Positions 44,301 to 53,803 are shown, counted from the stretch's first letter. The stretch is DNA of 64,000 nucleotides from Nitrospirota bacterium (GCA_029858565.1 JAOUEV010000004.1:1-64000), one strand, 5' to 3'. The notes: generated by a model not told the origin, from the sequence alone. Made by a program: numbers and translations.

Positions 44301-45954
44301 TATCGGGAAAATCGTTAAAGACGACGAGATCATCATTGAAGGCTTGGCAACGGACATCACCGAGCGCAAGCGGTCGGAGGAGGAGCTGCATTTTGCCAGT
44401 CAGCGCCTGCAGATTGCCATGCAATCGGCAAAGCTCGGGATCTGGGATTGGGATATCGTGAACAATCTTATGACCTGGGATGACCGCATGCTCGAGCTGT
44501 ATGGCCATAGCAGGGAGAGCTTCCGCGGCGGCGTCGAAGCATGGGAGCGCGGCCTGCATCCGGAGGACCGAGACAGAGCGTGGGACGAGTGCCAGCAGGC
44601 GCTGCGCGGAGAGAAGCCCTTTGATACAGAATTCAGAGTGCTTCATCCCGATGGTACGGTGCTGCACCTCAAAGCGGACGGATTGGTGCTGCGGGATGCT
44701 GATGGAAAACCGCTTCGAATGCTCGGCATCAATTATGACATCACCGAACGCAAGGCCGCGGAGGACGCGCTCAAGAGAGCAAAAGAACGATCCCAGCGCT
44801 ATCTCGACATCGCAGGGGTCATGATCGTGGCCCTGGACGAAAAACAAAATGTCGTGCTGGTGAACCGGAAGGGGTGCGAGATCCTGGGGTGCTGCGAGAT
44901 CAACATTATAGGGAAGAACTGGTTCGACCGGTTCACGCCCGATCGGTTCCGCAACGAGTTGAAAGGCGTGTTCGCGCAGCTCATGGCCGGAGTTGTCGTT
45001 CCGGTCGCATATTATGAAAATCCCGTCCGGACAGCAGGAGGGGAAGAGCGGCTGATCGCCTGGCACAATACGGTCCTGCGCGACGACGCCGGGAATATCG
45101 TCGGCACGCTCAGTTCCGGAGAGGACATTACCGAGCGCAGGAAGCTCGAGAAGGACGCGCTGACGAAGAACTATCACCTGGTGCAGCTGGGCCAGCTGTC
45201 CGCGGGCATCGCGCACGAAATCAACAATCCGAACAACGCCATCCTGTCCAGTTCCCAGATGCTCCAGAATGCCTGGGAGGACGCCGGGAAGATCCTGGCG
45301 AAATACTACGCGGAGAACGGCGATTTCCGGCTCGGCGGCCTCTCCTATGCCGCGGCGCACACGAATGTGGCCGAACTGCCATCCCTGATCACCTCCTGCT
45401 CCCGCCGCATCCGGGAGATCATCGAAAGCCTGAAGGACTATGCAGGGCGGCGGCGCATGAGCATGGACGCCGAGGTGAACGTGAACAAGGTGATCGCCGA
45501 CGCGTTGATCATTCTCGGCAGCCAGATCAGGCGGTTCACCGACAACTATTCCGCCGACCTGAAGGGGAACCTGCCGCCGGTCCTGGGGAACCGGCAGGCC
45601 CTGGAGCAGGTCGTCATCAACCTGGTCATGAATGCGCTGGAGTCGCTTCCTGACCGGGGCCGTGGGATCAGGATCACTTCCTCCTTTGATGAGGCGCAGC
45701 AGAGCGTCGTCATCCAGATTGCCGATGAAGGCGTGGGCATGTCCCCGGAAATCTGCCGGGAGGCGCTCGATCCGTTCTTTACGACCAAACACGATGCCGG
45801 CGGAACAGGCCTGGGCTTGAGCATTTCCAACGCGATCATCACCAACCACGGCGGATCGCTCGAGTTCCGGTCGGAGCCGTGCAAGGGGACCACGGCGATC
45901 GTCAAACTGCCGGCAGGGGCCGGGGAAAGGAGCGGCGGCGATGAAACTGTATAA
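41341..45954 (+). CDS. Large membrane-bound Cache/multi-PAS/GAF sensor histidine kinase
   Basis: 1537 residues from ATG 41341 (GTG 41332 also in frame). TM1 about 15-33, periplasmic Cache-like sensor about 34-298, TM2 about 300-322. Then PAS (about 355-465), GAF (about 488-640), five more PAS domains starting near 648, 771, 886, 1016 and 1143, HisKA with H1292 in GIAHEINNPNNAIL, and HATPase (about 1400-1535; DEGVGM, GGTGLGLSIS). The HisKA is of the NtrB/sporulation-kinase type. Its stop overlaps the start of the sigma-54 regulator by 14 bases, so they are almost certainly a two-component pair. Confidence 0.94.
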   Translation: MKQQENTALPGRILVIFLLLIVCISISGYLYYKNLKRQLQEEIQEHLAAVADLKTQQIVNWRKELLADARVVIESPALAPYVRQVLDGRAPEKMKRELASWLTLWAEQHEHASIALVDARGSVRLTTKPADALGEKGKRHLAAAIRTGDVYITDFHFGRSMRHSHIDLVVPVRSQAGDRAPSAAFFLRVDPRRFLFPLLQSWPTKSRTAETMLAERDGDDVLFLNDLRHKNNSAFQFRLPVATEKLPAAMAVRGVTGVVEGVDYRGVPVLAAIRAVPGTSWFMIAKVDQEEIYAPLRLRAWLIAALTIALIAAAGLGVGYWWRQQSATFYRRHYEAEAEFHAERKKMESQALARLEFLQILIEAIPIPVYYKDVRGVYQGCNTAFAQSLGRPKEAILGKTVYDIAPKDLADTYQIMDSDLFQRGGTQRYETFMPHADGTRHDVIIHKATFADENGSAAGLVGVITDVTQEKRLERERSAEAAALLEGTRAVLKYREFPDAARDIFDACRNLLGATAGYVAMLSSDGSKNELLFLEAGGRPCAVDRSLPMPVRGLRERAYSLRKTVWENDFPQSEWAKLMPQGHVTLDNVLFAPLIIEGGAVGVIGLANKPGGFTERDAHLAAAFGELAAVALRNSRTLETLEAGEERLQQVLKGSRQGFWDWNIATGEVVRNERWAEMLGYTLREIERDVRQWTDLIHPADQAAAWQSIQDHLDGRTAAHEIEYRMRAKDGQYKWILDRATVVQRDSQGKPLRMSGTHTDVTERRQTQEQLTLKSYLLDNASDSIFVSDLGNEIVYANDTAGTTRGYSREEMAGMKVSRLNAPEYALLLPGRIANLIAQGTGTYESVHVRKDGSAFPVEVHARVIEREGSKFVHALVRDITERKRAELALKESEERYRRLVEGSPDIVYRFSSRQGGVYYSARVKAILGYTPAYLFDHPFIWHDSIHPDDLAGVDHAIGNADKTTGYQLEYRIKDAGGNWHWFQDRFIGKIVKDDEIIIEGLATDITERKRSEEELHFASQRLQIAMQSAKLGIWDWDIVNNLMTWDDRMLELYGHSRESFRGGVEAWERGLHPEDRDRAWDECQQALRGEKPFDTEFRVLHPDGTVLHLKADGLVLRDADGKPLRMLGINYDITERKAAEDALKRAKERSQRYLDIAGVMIVALDEKQNVVLVNRKGCEILGCCEINIIGKNWFDRFTPDRFRNELKGVFAQLMAGVVVPVAYYENPVRTAGGEERLIAWHNTVLRDDAGNIVGTLSSGEDITERRKLEKDALTKNYHLVQLGQLSAGIAHEINNPNNAILSSSQMLQNAWEDAGKILAKYYAENGDFRLGGLSYAAAHTNVAELPSLITSCSRRIREIIESLKDYAGRRRMSMDAEVNVNKVIADALIILGSQIRRFTDNYSADLKGNLPPVLGNRQALEQVVINLVMNALESLPDRGRGIRITSSFDEAQQSVVIQIADEGVGMSPEICREALDPFFTTKHDAGGTGLGLSISNAIITNHGGSLEFRSEPCKGTTAIVKLPAGAGERSGGDETV

Positions 45955-47353
45955 TCCGGCATTGCCCGTGGTGCTTGTTGACGACGATCAGCGCACGCTG
46001 GACACGTTCAGCCTGATGCTCAAGAGCGCCGGCATCGAGAACGTCCTGACGGTTGCCGACAGCCGAACCGCCCAGGAATGCATCGCCGGCCGCGGCGCCT
46101 CGGTGGTGGTCCTCGACCTTTTGATGCCCCATCTCACCGGATCGGAACTCCTGCCGCGGATCAAGCAGACAAACCCGGAGGTCCCGGTCATCATCATGAC
46201 CGCCACTAATGATATCGATTCCGCGATCGAATGCATGAAAAAGGGCGCCGTCGACTACCTGGTCAAGCCCGTGGAGCAGAGCCGGTTCCTGTCCAGCGTG
46301 CAGACTGCCCTGGAGATCGGCGGCCTGCGCGACGAGGTCAATGCGCTCAAAGGGTACCTCCTGAGCGGGAAGCTCAAGAACAAGGACGCCTTCGCGCCGA
46401 TCATCACCCGCAGTCCCAGGATGTTCGCGCTCTTTCAGTACATCGAGGCCGTGGCCGCGTCGCCCCAGCCGCTCCTGATCACCGGAGAAACCGGCACGGG
46501 CAAGGAGCTGATCGCGCAGGTCGCACACGGCTTGAGCGGCAAAGGCGGCGGATTCGCGGCCGTGAATGCGGCCGGACTTGACGACACCCTGTTCTCGGAC
46601 ACGCTCTTCGGCCATGAGAAAGGGGCCTTTACCGGCGCGGACACCCGCAGGCAGGGGATGATCACCCAGGCGGAGGGCGGGACCCTCTTCCTCGACGAGA
46701 TCGGCGAACTGAGCGAACCGTCGCAGGTGAAACTGCTGCGGCTCCTGCAGGACGGGATCTATTACCCACTGGGAACGGATATCGCGAAGCGCAGTGGCGC
46801 CCGCATCATTGCGGCCACGAACACCGATCCCCGTGAGCTTATGGCCGCGGGGAAGTTCCGGAAGGACCTCTACTACCGGCTCTGCACGCACCATATCTGC
46901 CTCCCGCCTCTCCGGGAACGGAGCGAGGACATCCCCCTCCTTGTGGCGCATTTCCTGGATGAGGCCGCAGCATCGATGCAGAAGAACAGGCCCACCCCGC
47001 CGCCCGAGCTGTTCACGCTGCTTTCCGCCTACCCCTTTCCCGGAAACGTGCGCGAACTGCGGGCAATGGTCTTCGACGCCGTGGCCCGGCACCGGTCAGG
47101 GGTCCTGTCCATGGCGAGCTTCAAGCATTCCATGAAACACCTGCCCCCGTTGCTGCAGCCTCTTTCGTCTTCGTCCAACGGCGCAATGCAGCTCTATTTC
47201 TCCTTTTCCCGGTTTCCCACCCTTGACGAGGTTGACGACTATTTTGTGCAGGAAGCACTGAAGCGCACGAACGGCAACATCAGTCTTGCCGCCTCCCTGC
47301 TCGGCATTTCCCGCCAGGCGCTTTCCAAACGACGAAAAAAAGAGAGCAAGTAG
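45941..47353 (+). CDS. NtrC-family sigma-54-dependent response regulator
   Basis: 470 residues. Receiver (about 8-125; D14-D16, acceptor D59), AAA+ domain (about 150-390; Walker A GETGTGKE, the sigma-54 contact loop GAFTGA intact, Walker B GTLFLDEIGEL, arginine-finger region RKDLYYRL) and a Fis-type helix-turn-helix at the C-terminus (about 430-465; GNISLAASLLGISRQALSKR). It activates sigma-54 promoters when phosphorylated, presumably by the large kinase whose gene it overlaps. The targets are not evident in this window. Confidence 0.95.
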   Translation: MKLYNPALPVVLVDDDQRTLDTFSLMLKSAGIENVLTVADSRTAQECIAGRGASVVVLDLLMPHLTGSELLPRIKQTNPEVPVIIMTATNDIDSAIECMKKGAVDYLVKPVEQSRFLSSVQTALEIGGLRDEVNALKGYLLSGKLKNKDAFAPIITRSPRMFALFQYIEAVAASPQPLLITGETGTGKELIAQVAHGLSGKGGGFAAVNAAGLDDTLFSDTLFGHEKGAFTGADTRRQGMITQAEGGTLFLDEIGELSEPSQVKLLRLLQDGIYYPLGTDIAKRSGARIIAATNTDPRELMAAGKFRKDLYYRLCTHHICLPPLRERSEDIPLLVAHFLDEAAASMQKNRPTPPPELFTLLSAYPFPGNVRELRAMVFDAVARHRSGVLSMASFKHSMKHLPPLLQPLSSSSNGAMQLYFSFSRFPTLDEVDDYFVQEALKRTNGNISLAASLLGISRQALSKRRKKESK

Positions 47354-48020
47354 CCCCCCGCTCAAGCAGACCCCCGCAACTTTATTAACAATTCATCGAA
47401 AACGCTCAGTTGTATAACTATTTAAAATAAAATGACATTGTTGTCGGAAATGCGAAGAACGACAACTTTGTTTACATCCATCGGCATCGTAACGCAGACG
47501 CAGGGTTGCTGCATATCCGTGTGGTTACGCGCAGTTGCGGGTTTTTTGTCGGGAAATACCGTCCGGCACGGCATTTGTATATATAAAGATAATGTAAAGT
47601 GAAAAAGCCTGGAGCACGAATGCCGTAATGCCTGGTTCATCCTGGCCGCAGCAGCGATGACTTCCATTCTGTCATCCGAAAAACGGCAGTTGAAACCACA
47701 ACAGATTAGCGCAGATGAAAAGCAAAAGCGGATACTTACGTTACCTCAGACTTTCACCAAAAGGGTGAATCCTGCTTTTGCTTGAAGGTCTTGAATTATC
47801 CGTGTTCATCCGGGGTTAACTGCTCTTTTCAGGATCATGCAATTGCCCGGTTTATCACCTGATCATGCAGGGATGTGCGACAGGCGGATTGCTGAAAGCT
47901 CGATATTGATGCAACTACTGTCAAGAGCAGGTTGCTGCGATGCGCTTCAAATACGCCGGGTTGAATATTCCGCGGTGGTCCGGCAGGAGTGCAAGACAGA
48001 ATAATATACGGAGGAAACAG
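47354..48020. other. Intergenic region with a repeat element
   Basis: 667 bases without a convincing gene. 47400-47600 is AT-rich and could hold promoters. A 137-base inverted-repeat element lies at 47687-47823. The reading frame of the next gene is open from 47940, but the ribosome site places its start at 48021. Confidence 0.6.
47687..47823. repeat. Inverted-repeat element with GCAGTTGAAACC ends
   Basis: Left arm GCAGTTGAAACCAC...AGATTA (47687-47709, continuing GCGCAGATGAA); right arm complementary to GCAGTTAACCCCGGATGAAC (47804-47823). Inside, AAGCAAAAGC near 47720 pairs with GCTTTTGCTT near 47774. The left arm matches the copy at 20069-20088. Confidence 0.65.
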
Positions 48021-49610
48021 ATGCTTAAAAATATGAAGATAGGATCGCGGCTGTACTTGGGATTTGCAGTCGTCATCATGGTATTCGGCCTGTCGGCTGT
48101 TTATCAGATTATGGCTATAAACCAACTTGGGCGCATGCAGGATGAAGGAGCCAAAAGGGCAGACGATACCGTTGCGCTTGAACGTGCCGAACTGGGCCTG
48201 ATGGAATTGTACTCGATGATTGCCGATGCGGTGATCAACCGGGATTATAGCCGCACTGAATCGGAATACCGGGAACTCAAAAGCAGACTGCTGAAGGACG
48301 TCGAACACGTGAAAGAACTGGTTGATACGGAAAAGGAGCGGCAGCTTGCCGCGAAATACCAGGACGACCTGCATCGGTATCTGGAAGTCTGGGAAAACCG
48401 GTTGTTTCCCGCGCTCAAGAGCGGCGAGCAGGCTGCCGGCGAACAGGTGCGTAAGCTCGATGGAGAGATCGACAATATCCGGGAAGAGGCCAGAGGCCAT
48501 CTTGCGGAAATATCGTCATCGCTGAACAAGGAGATGGTTGAAGCGGACAGGGTATACGACGTCCTGCGGGAGAAGGCCGTTACGGCCGCGATTGCGGTGT
48601 TGCTGGTCGGGCTGCTCTTTTCCGCAGGATTGGCGCACTTCATCACGCGAAGCATCACCGCGCCGATCAGCGAGGCGGTGAACATATCCAATGATCTCGC
48701 CGCAGGGGATCTCACCAGGAATATTGTCGTCGCGCGTACGGACGAGACGGGGATGCTGCTCGCGGCCATGAAAGAGATGATCGGTAAAATCGGGGCGGTG
48801 GTTGCCGACGTCAAGACCGCGTCGGGCAATGTGGCTTCGGGCAGCGAGCAGCTCTCGGCCAGCGCCCAGCAGATGTCCCAGGGCACGACCGAACAGGCTG
48901 CTTCGACCGAGGAGGCATCGTCGTCGGTCCAGCAAATGAACGCGACCATCCGTCAGAACTCTGATAACGCGGCCCAGACCGAAAAGATCGCGCTGAAGGC
49001 CGCTATGGACGCCCAGGAGAGCGGCAAGGCCGTGACCGACTCGGTAATCGCCATGAGGCAGATCGCCGAGAAGATCAATATCATCGAGGAGATCGCGCGC
49101 CAGACGAATCTCCTGGCCCTGAACGCCGCGATCGAGGCGGCCCGGGCAGGCGAGCACGGCAAAGGTTTCGCCGTGGTGGCGGCCGAGGTGCGGAAACTGG
49201 CCGAGCGGAGCCAGACTGCTGCTGCCGAGATCAGCCAGCTGTCGGGCTCGAGCGTGCAGGTCGCCGAGCGTGCGGGCAGCATGCTTGCCAAGCTGGTGCC
49301 GGACATCCAGAAGACGGCCGAATTGGTGCAGGAGATCAGCGCATCAAGCAAGGAGCAGGCGGGCGGCGCGGACCAGATCAATGCCTCGATCCAGCAGATG
49401 GACCAGGTGGTGCAGCAGAACGCGGGGGCTGCTGAAGAGATGGCCTCCACAGCAGAGGAACTCTCTTCCCAGGCAGATTATTTGCAGAAAACGGTCGCAT
49501 TTTTCAAAGTGAACGGTGAAGACCGGGGGGTGCGTGAAAAAGGCCGGCCCGAAGAAAGAACAACCGTGGGTGAGAACTTCGGAAATCCGAGGATCCGGGG
49601 GGGGCGATGA
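48021..49610 (+). CDS. Membrane methyl-accepting chemotaxis protein (4HB-HAMP-MCP)
   Basis: 529 residues from ATG 48021 (GGAGGA six bases upstream). TM1 about 10-30, periplasmic four-helix bundle about 31-186, TM2 about 187-209, HAMP about 210-262, signalling coiled coil about 265-510 with a canonical tip [26 protein letters not shown] near residue 360. The C-terminal tail is Gly/Arg rich, without a CheR/CheB docking pentapeptide. No che genes adjoin; instead it heads a cluster with a pseudo-receiver, STAS and kinase genes. The stop overlaps the next ATG by 4 bases. Confidence 0.95.
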   Translation: MLKNMKIGSRLYLGFAVVIMVFGLSAVYQIMAINQLGRMQDEGAKRADDTVALERAELGLMELYSMIADAVINRDYSRTESEYRELKSRLLKDVEHVKELVDTEKERQLAAKYQDDLHRYLEVWENRLFPALKSGEQAAGEQVRKLDGEIDNIREEARGHLAEISSSLNKEMVEADRVYDVLREKAVTAAIAVLLVGLLFSAGLAHFITRSITAPISEAVNISNDLAAGDLTRNIVVARTDETGMLLAAMKEMIGKIGAVVADVKTASGNVASGSEQLSASAQQMSQGTTEQAASTEEASSSVQQMNATIRQNSDNAAQTEKIALKAAMDAQESGKAVTDSVIAMRQIAEKINIIEEIARQTNLLALNAAIEAARAGEHGKGFAVVAAEVRKLAERSQTAAAEISQLSGSSVQVAERAGSMLAKLVPDIQKTAELVQEISASSKEQAGGADQINASIQQMDQVVQQNAGAAEEMASTAEELSSQADYLQKTVAFFKVNGEDRGVREKGRPEERTTVGENFGNPRIRGGR

Positions 49611-50086
49611 AACGACCATGCGAGGACAAGCAGGAGCAGCAAAACCGCAGAGGATGGGACATTCTTCTGATCGACGAGGCTGGGCGTGTTTCCGGCGGCC
49701 GGGAAACAGCGCTCATCAAGCACGACGGAATGCATTTCATCGTCGCCGGAGGCGTGGGCAATGCAATACGGCTGCTCGATACGATCGCGGTGGATGCAGT
49801 CTGCAATTGCGCCGAAATCGGCGATCCGGAAGACGCGGCGCGGCTGCTGACGTTCGTTGCGGCGAAGTATCCCGGTCTTCCGGTGATCGATGCGGGGAAA
49901 GACGATTCCCGCACGCAGGGGGAGCTCGGACAGCATGCGTTTATTGAGTCCGTGCGCCGCTACATCGAGAGCAGGAACGAACATCACCGGCGGGAACAGG
50001 CGCGGGCGCGCATGGACGCCGGAGCGTCCCTGTTGCCGCGGTCCTGTCCGGCGGAATGCACCGGTCTCTCGGACGCCGGGGAGTGA
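49607..50086 (+). CDS. Pseudo-receiver protein
   Basis: 159 residues. [12 protein letters not shown] at the N-terminus and a helix-strand pattern through [13 protein letters not shown]-like segments resemble a receiver. The acceptor strand ([16 protein letters not shown]) lacks the Asp-Met-Pro pattern and no KP motif is seen. It probably cannot be phosphorylated normally. The C-terminal 35 residues are polar and Cys-containing. Coupled to the chemoreceptor by ATGA overlap, so it may act as an adaptor for that receptor (inference). Confidence 0.65.
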   Translation: MKRPCEDKQEQQNRRGWDILLIDEAGRVSGGRETALIKHDGMHFIVAGGVGNAIRLLDTIAVDAVCNCAEIGDPEDAARLLTFVAAKYPGLPVIDAGKDDSRTQGELGQHAFIESVRRYIESRNEHHRREQARARMDAGASLLPRSCPAECTGLSDAGE

Positions 50087-50204
50087 CCGCGGCTTCGACT
50101 CGACGATGAAAAGAATCGCGGTTCATAATTTGATCGCAAAAGGTATGTTTATCAGAAACGCCGGCGGCGGGCCGACAGCCGAAGACAATACGGGAAGAAA
50201 CGTC

Positions 50205-50585
50205 ATGATCGACATCAAATACTGTCAACGAGGAGCCGTCGGCGTCCTGACCTTGGGAGGCGATCTCGGCAAACAGAGCGAATGCGATATCCGGTCGGCC
50301 CTTGCCATGTCGCTTCGCAACGCGGACAGCCTCGTGATCGATCTCGAAAAGGTCGACAATCTCGATTCCGCGTGCTGTGAACTGTTATGCAGGACGATCG
50401 AAACGCATCGGAACGCGAAACGATTGTCGGTGGGCGGGAAATACGTAGAAACGCTGAAAGAAAGGATACGACTGAGCGGTTACGCGTGCATGACGATTTG
50501 CCGGGAAACCGGGGAGTGCCGGTTTTTGCGGCTTTGCGGCGAGCACCCATGGACGGGAAACGCGCAGGATCAGTGGGCGCCATGA
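50205..50585 (+). CDS. STAS domain protein (anti-sigma-factor-antagonist-like)
   Basis: 126 residues from ATG 50205 (GGGAAG upstream); ATG 50106 and 50145 are in-frame alternatives. STAS fold: VGVLTLGGDLGKQSECDIRSAL, LVIDLEKVDNLDSACCELLC, with the phosphorylatable Ser of the DSxG loop kept (NLDSA). Unusually Cys-rich for the family (CCELLC and four further Cys). Such proteins relay partner-switch signals by Ser phosphorylation; no partner kinase (RsbW/SpoIIAB type) is in view. The stop overlaps the kinase ATG by 4 bases. Confidence 0.8.
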   Translation: MIDIKYCQRGAVGVLTLGGDLGKQSECDIRSALAMSLRNADSLVIDLEKVDNLDSACCELLCRTIETHRNAKRLSVGGKYVETLKERIRLSGYACMTICRETGECRFLRLCGEHPWTGNAQDQWAP

Positions 50586-53500
50586 GCATTAAAACAAAAT
50601 TCATTTTATCGGTCGGTCTGATCATCGCGGGCATTGCGGCCCTGTCCGGCTATTTGTATTTCGAACGTGAAACCGCCGATGAATACCAGCGTCTGGAGCA
50701 GTTCGTCAGCCGTATCGGGATGGTCCTCGAACACGACATCGCGGATCACATGTCCACGGGCAGGCACGAACTTCAGGATGCTTATTTGTTTCCTCTGCTG
50801 AAATTCGAGCCGATTGCCGCCATACGGCTGGTTAATGCCGCAGGTGTGGTGACCCGATCTACGTACCGCGAGGAAATCGGGTCGCAATTTCCACTCAAAA
50901 GCGTCGGGGACGGCCGCACTGCCGGAGGGAAACCGCGCGGGACCTATCTGGAAAAGGAAAAGATGTACCGTCTGATACAGCCTATTGCAAACAAGCGGGA
51001 ATGCCATGTCTGCCACCATGCCTCTGCCGGGAACAACGGGGCCTTTATCGTGGATTTCCGCTCAGAGGAAGTGCACGGCAACGTGTGGAAGGACATCAAC
51101 CGCGCACTCGCGATATTTTTCCCCGCTCTCGTTGCGATAGGCGCGACGGTCTATCTGATCAGCAGCAGGATGATCATAGCGCGGATCAACCGGCTGACCG
51201 AAAGCCTCAGGCAGTTCAAGGAGGGCGATTACGGCGTCAAGCTGCCGCTGAGCAACAACGACGAGATCACGGATCTGAAACGCGCGTTCAATGAAATGGG
51301 CGACGTGGTCCGCCGGAGGGACCGGGAAAAAGAGGAACTGCTCAAACAGATCACTTGCGCAGGCGAAAAAATGGGCCGCTTGTACCGCCGCCACGCGGAA
51401 CTGATCGATTCCCTGGACAGCATTGTTTGGGAGGCAGACGCGTGCACCTTCCGGTTCACCTTCGTCAGCAAGCAGGCGGAGCGGATCCTGGGGTATCCTG
51501 TCCGGCAATGGCTCGAAGAGCCGCTGTTCTGGAAAGAGCATGTCCACCCCGAGGACCGGGACTGGTCGGCTTCCCTGTGCATGAAGGCCTCGGCGGAGAA
51601 GCGGCCCCATGAGCTCGAATACCGGATACTGGCGGCCGACGGTCGCGTGGTATGGGTGCATGACGTGGTTTCCGTGGTCGCGGACAAGGACGGCGCGGTC
51701 GCGCTGCGCGGCGTGATGGTGGACGTCACGGAGCGGAAAGAGGCCGAGCGGAAGATCAATGACGCGTTCGCCGAGGCCAGGGCGCGGAAGGCGGAAAACG
51801 AGGCCTTGCTCCAAAGCGCGCGCGCGGCGCTGAAGTACCCCGTCTTCGGCCAGGCCGTCCGGGAGATCTTCGACCGCTGCAAGGAACTGATCGGCGCGTC
51901 TGCCGGATATGTTACGCTGGCGTCGGAAGACGGGCTGTGCAACAGCATCCTGGTCCTGGATCTGGACGGGATGAAGCGCGATGTCGATCAGAGGCTCACG
52001 ATCCCCATGAGCGGCATGTGGGGAGAGTCGTTCCGGTCCGGGAGACCGCTGTACCACAACGACTTCCTGAACAGCGAGTGGGCGCAGTTTCTTCCTCCTG
52101 GGCATGTGGAGATCCGGAACGTGCTGTTCGCGCCGCTGATCGCCGAGGGAAAGTCGGTCGGCTTGTTCGCTTTCGGGAACAAGCCGGGCGGATTCACGGA
52201 AGCCGACGCCAGGAGGGCGGCCGAATTCTGCGAGATCGCCATCATCTCCTACGTCAACGAGCGGGCGGACAGGGCGCTGCTGGCGAGCAAGCAGCGGTAC
52301 AAAAAACTGGTCGAATCAACGACCAGCTACATCTACACGGTGTCGGTTGCCGATGGACTGCCGGTTGCAACGGCCCACGGTCCGGGATGCGCGACGGTGA
52401 CGGGTTACACGTCGGAGGACTATGCGGCTGATTCCAACCTCTGGTACCGCATGGTCCACCCCGACGACCGGGACCGGGTGCTGGACCAGGCAAAGAACAT
52501 TCTTGCCGGCGAGGCGCCCCCGGCCCTTGAGCATCGGATCGTCCACAAGGACGGCACGATCCGCTGGGTGAAGAACACGCCCGTGCCCCACCGGGACGCC
52601 GCAGGCAGCCTGGTCGCCTATGACGGTCTGATCAGCGACATCACGGAGCGGAGAAAAGCGGAAATGGAACGGGAAAAGCTGATCGCCGAGCTCCAGGAAG
52701 TCCTGGGCCGCGTGACCCGGTCGAAACAGGAGTGGCAGCTGACCTTCGACAATATAACCGATCTCATATCGATCCATGACAAGGATTTTAACATCATCAG
52801 GCACAACCGCGCCTTCGCCCAGTACTTCGGTTTCGATTGCAAGGAGCCGGTCAGGGTCAAGTGCCACGAGTTGTTCCAGGGGACCTGCTTCTCCGAAGGC
52901 CGTTGTCCCCACGGTGCCGCGCAAGTCGACGCTCCCTTCGGCGCGTGGGAGTATGCGGACGTGAATCGGAAAAAACTCCTCAAGGTGACCACGTTCCCCT
53001 TCCATTCGGCCGAAGGCGAGGTGCTCGGGTCCATTCATTTGATGAAGAACATCACCGAGGAGCGGGAAAAGGAAACGCAGGTCATGATGCAGGAACGGCT
53101 GGCGACGCTCGGCCAGGTGTCGTCGGGCATCGCCCACGAGATCAACAACCCACTGGCGTCCATCGCTGGCTGCGCCGAAGGGCTGCTGGCGCGGGTGCGG
53201 AAAGGACGGTATGACGGGAGCATGTTCGAGCAATACCTGAACATCGTGCTGGAAGAGGTCGGGAGGTGCAAGAACATCACTTCGGCGATGCTTTCCATCG
53301 TCCGGAGGACGAGTTATGATCGGCAGGCGTGCGACGTGAACGCCGTGCTGGACAAGACACTGGAGATTATCGGCTTCCAGGGACGGCTTCGGGAGGTGGA
53401 GGTCTCAAAAGCGTACCAGGAGAGCATCCCGCCGATCCATGCGAGCGAAGGAGAACTGAAGCAGGTCTTTATCATCCTCCTGTCCAATGCCATCGAGGCA

Positions 53501-53803
53501 ATGGAAAACCGCGGCGCAATCGCCATCGAAACGCGCATTGACGACGGCACGGTGCGCCTGGCGATCAGCGATACCGGTCCCGGCATGCCCCCGGAGCATC
53601 TTGACCGGATTTTCGACCCCTTTTTTACCACGAAGCAGGAGAAGGGGGGGACCGGCCTGGGCCTGTCGATCGCCAGGAGGATCATTGCGAGTCATCGCGG
53701 CCTCATAACCGCGGCGTCCGCGCCCGGCAAAGGAACCACCTTTTCCATAATGCTGCCTGCCAGCCTGCAGCGGGAGACCGGCGGGGGCCCGATCGGCTGC
53801 TGA
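50582..53803 (+). CDS. Membrane sensor histidine kinase with periplasmic CxxCH haem motif
   Basis: 1073 residues from ATG 50582; the longer frame is a shadow of the STAS gene. TM1 about 8-26. The periplasmic domain (about 27-172) contains C141-H-V-C144-H145, a c-type haem attachment motif, in a Tll0287/DUF3365-like context. TM2 about 173-193, HAMP about 195-250, PAS (about 268-395), GAF (about 410-560), PAS (about 573-700), Cys-rich PAS (about 715-835; CHELFQGTCFSEGRCPH), HisKA with H852 in GIAHEINNPLASI, HATPase (about 950-1065; DTGPGM, GGTGLGLSIA). Likely senses redox potential or a gas ligand through the haem. Confidence 0.93.
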   Translation: MSIKTKFILSVGLIIAGIAALSGYLYFERETADEYQRLEQFVSRIGMVLEHDIADHMSTGRHELQDAYLFPLLKFEPIAAIRLVNAAGVVTRSTYREEIGSQFPLKSVGDGRTAGGKPRGTYLEKEKMYRLIQPIANKRECHVCHHASAGNNGAFIVDFRSEEVHGNVWKDINRALAIFFPALVAIGATVYLISSRMIIARINRLTESLRQFKEGDYGVKLPLSNNDEITDLKRAFNEMGDVVRRRDREKEELLKQITCAGEKMGRLYRRHAELIDSLDSIVWEADACTFRFTFVSKQAERILGYPVRQWLEEPLFWKEHVHPEDRDWSASLCMKASAEKRPHELEYRILAADGRVVWVHDVVSVVADKDGAVALRGVMVDVTERKEAERKINDAFAEARARKAENEALLQSARAALKYPVFGQAVREIFDRCKELIGASAGYVTLASEDGLCNSILVLDLDGMKRDVDQRLTIPMSGMWGESFRSGRPLYHNDFLNSEWAQFLPPGHVEIRNVLFAPLIAEGKSVGLFAFGNKPGGFTEADARRAAEFCEIAIISYVNERADRALLASKQRYKKLVESTTSYIYTVSVADGLPVATAHGPGCATVTGYTSEDYAADSNLWYRMVHPDDRDRVLDQAKNILAGEAPPALEHRIVHKDGTIRWVKNTPVPHRDAAGSLVAYDGLISDITERRKAEMEREKLIAELQEVLGRVTRSKQEWQLTFDNITDLISIHDKDFNIIRHNRAFAQYFGFDCKEPVRVKCHELFQGTCFSEGRCPHGAAQVDAPFGAWEYADVNRKKLLKVTTFPFHSAEGEVLGSIHLMKNITEEREKETQVMMQERLATLGQVSSGIAHEINNPLASIAGCAEGLLARVRKGRYDGSMFEQYLNIVLEEVGRCKNITSAMLSIVRRTSYDRQACDVNAVLDKTLEIIGFQGRLREVEVSKAYQESIPPIHASEGELKQVFIILLSNAIEAMENRGAIAIETRIDDGTVRLAISDTGPGMPPEHLDRIFDPFFTTKQEKGGTGLGLSIARRIIASHRGLITAASAPGKGTTFSIMLPASLQRETGGGPIGC

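Noticed and set aside
47563-47579. Possible sigma-54 promoter (CGGCACGGCATTTGTA) upstream of the 48021 chemoreceptor
   Set aside because: The -24 GG is present at correct spacing but the -12 element reads GT rather than the near-invariant GC, and it lies ~450 bases from the gene.
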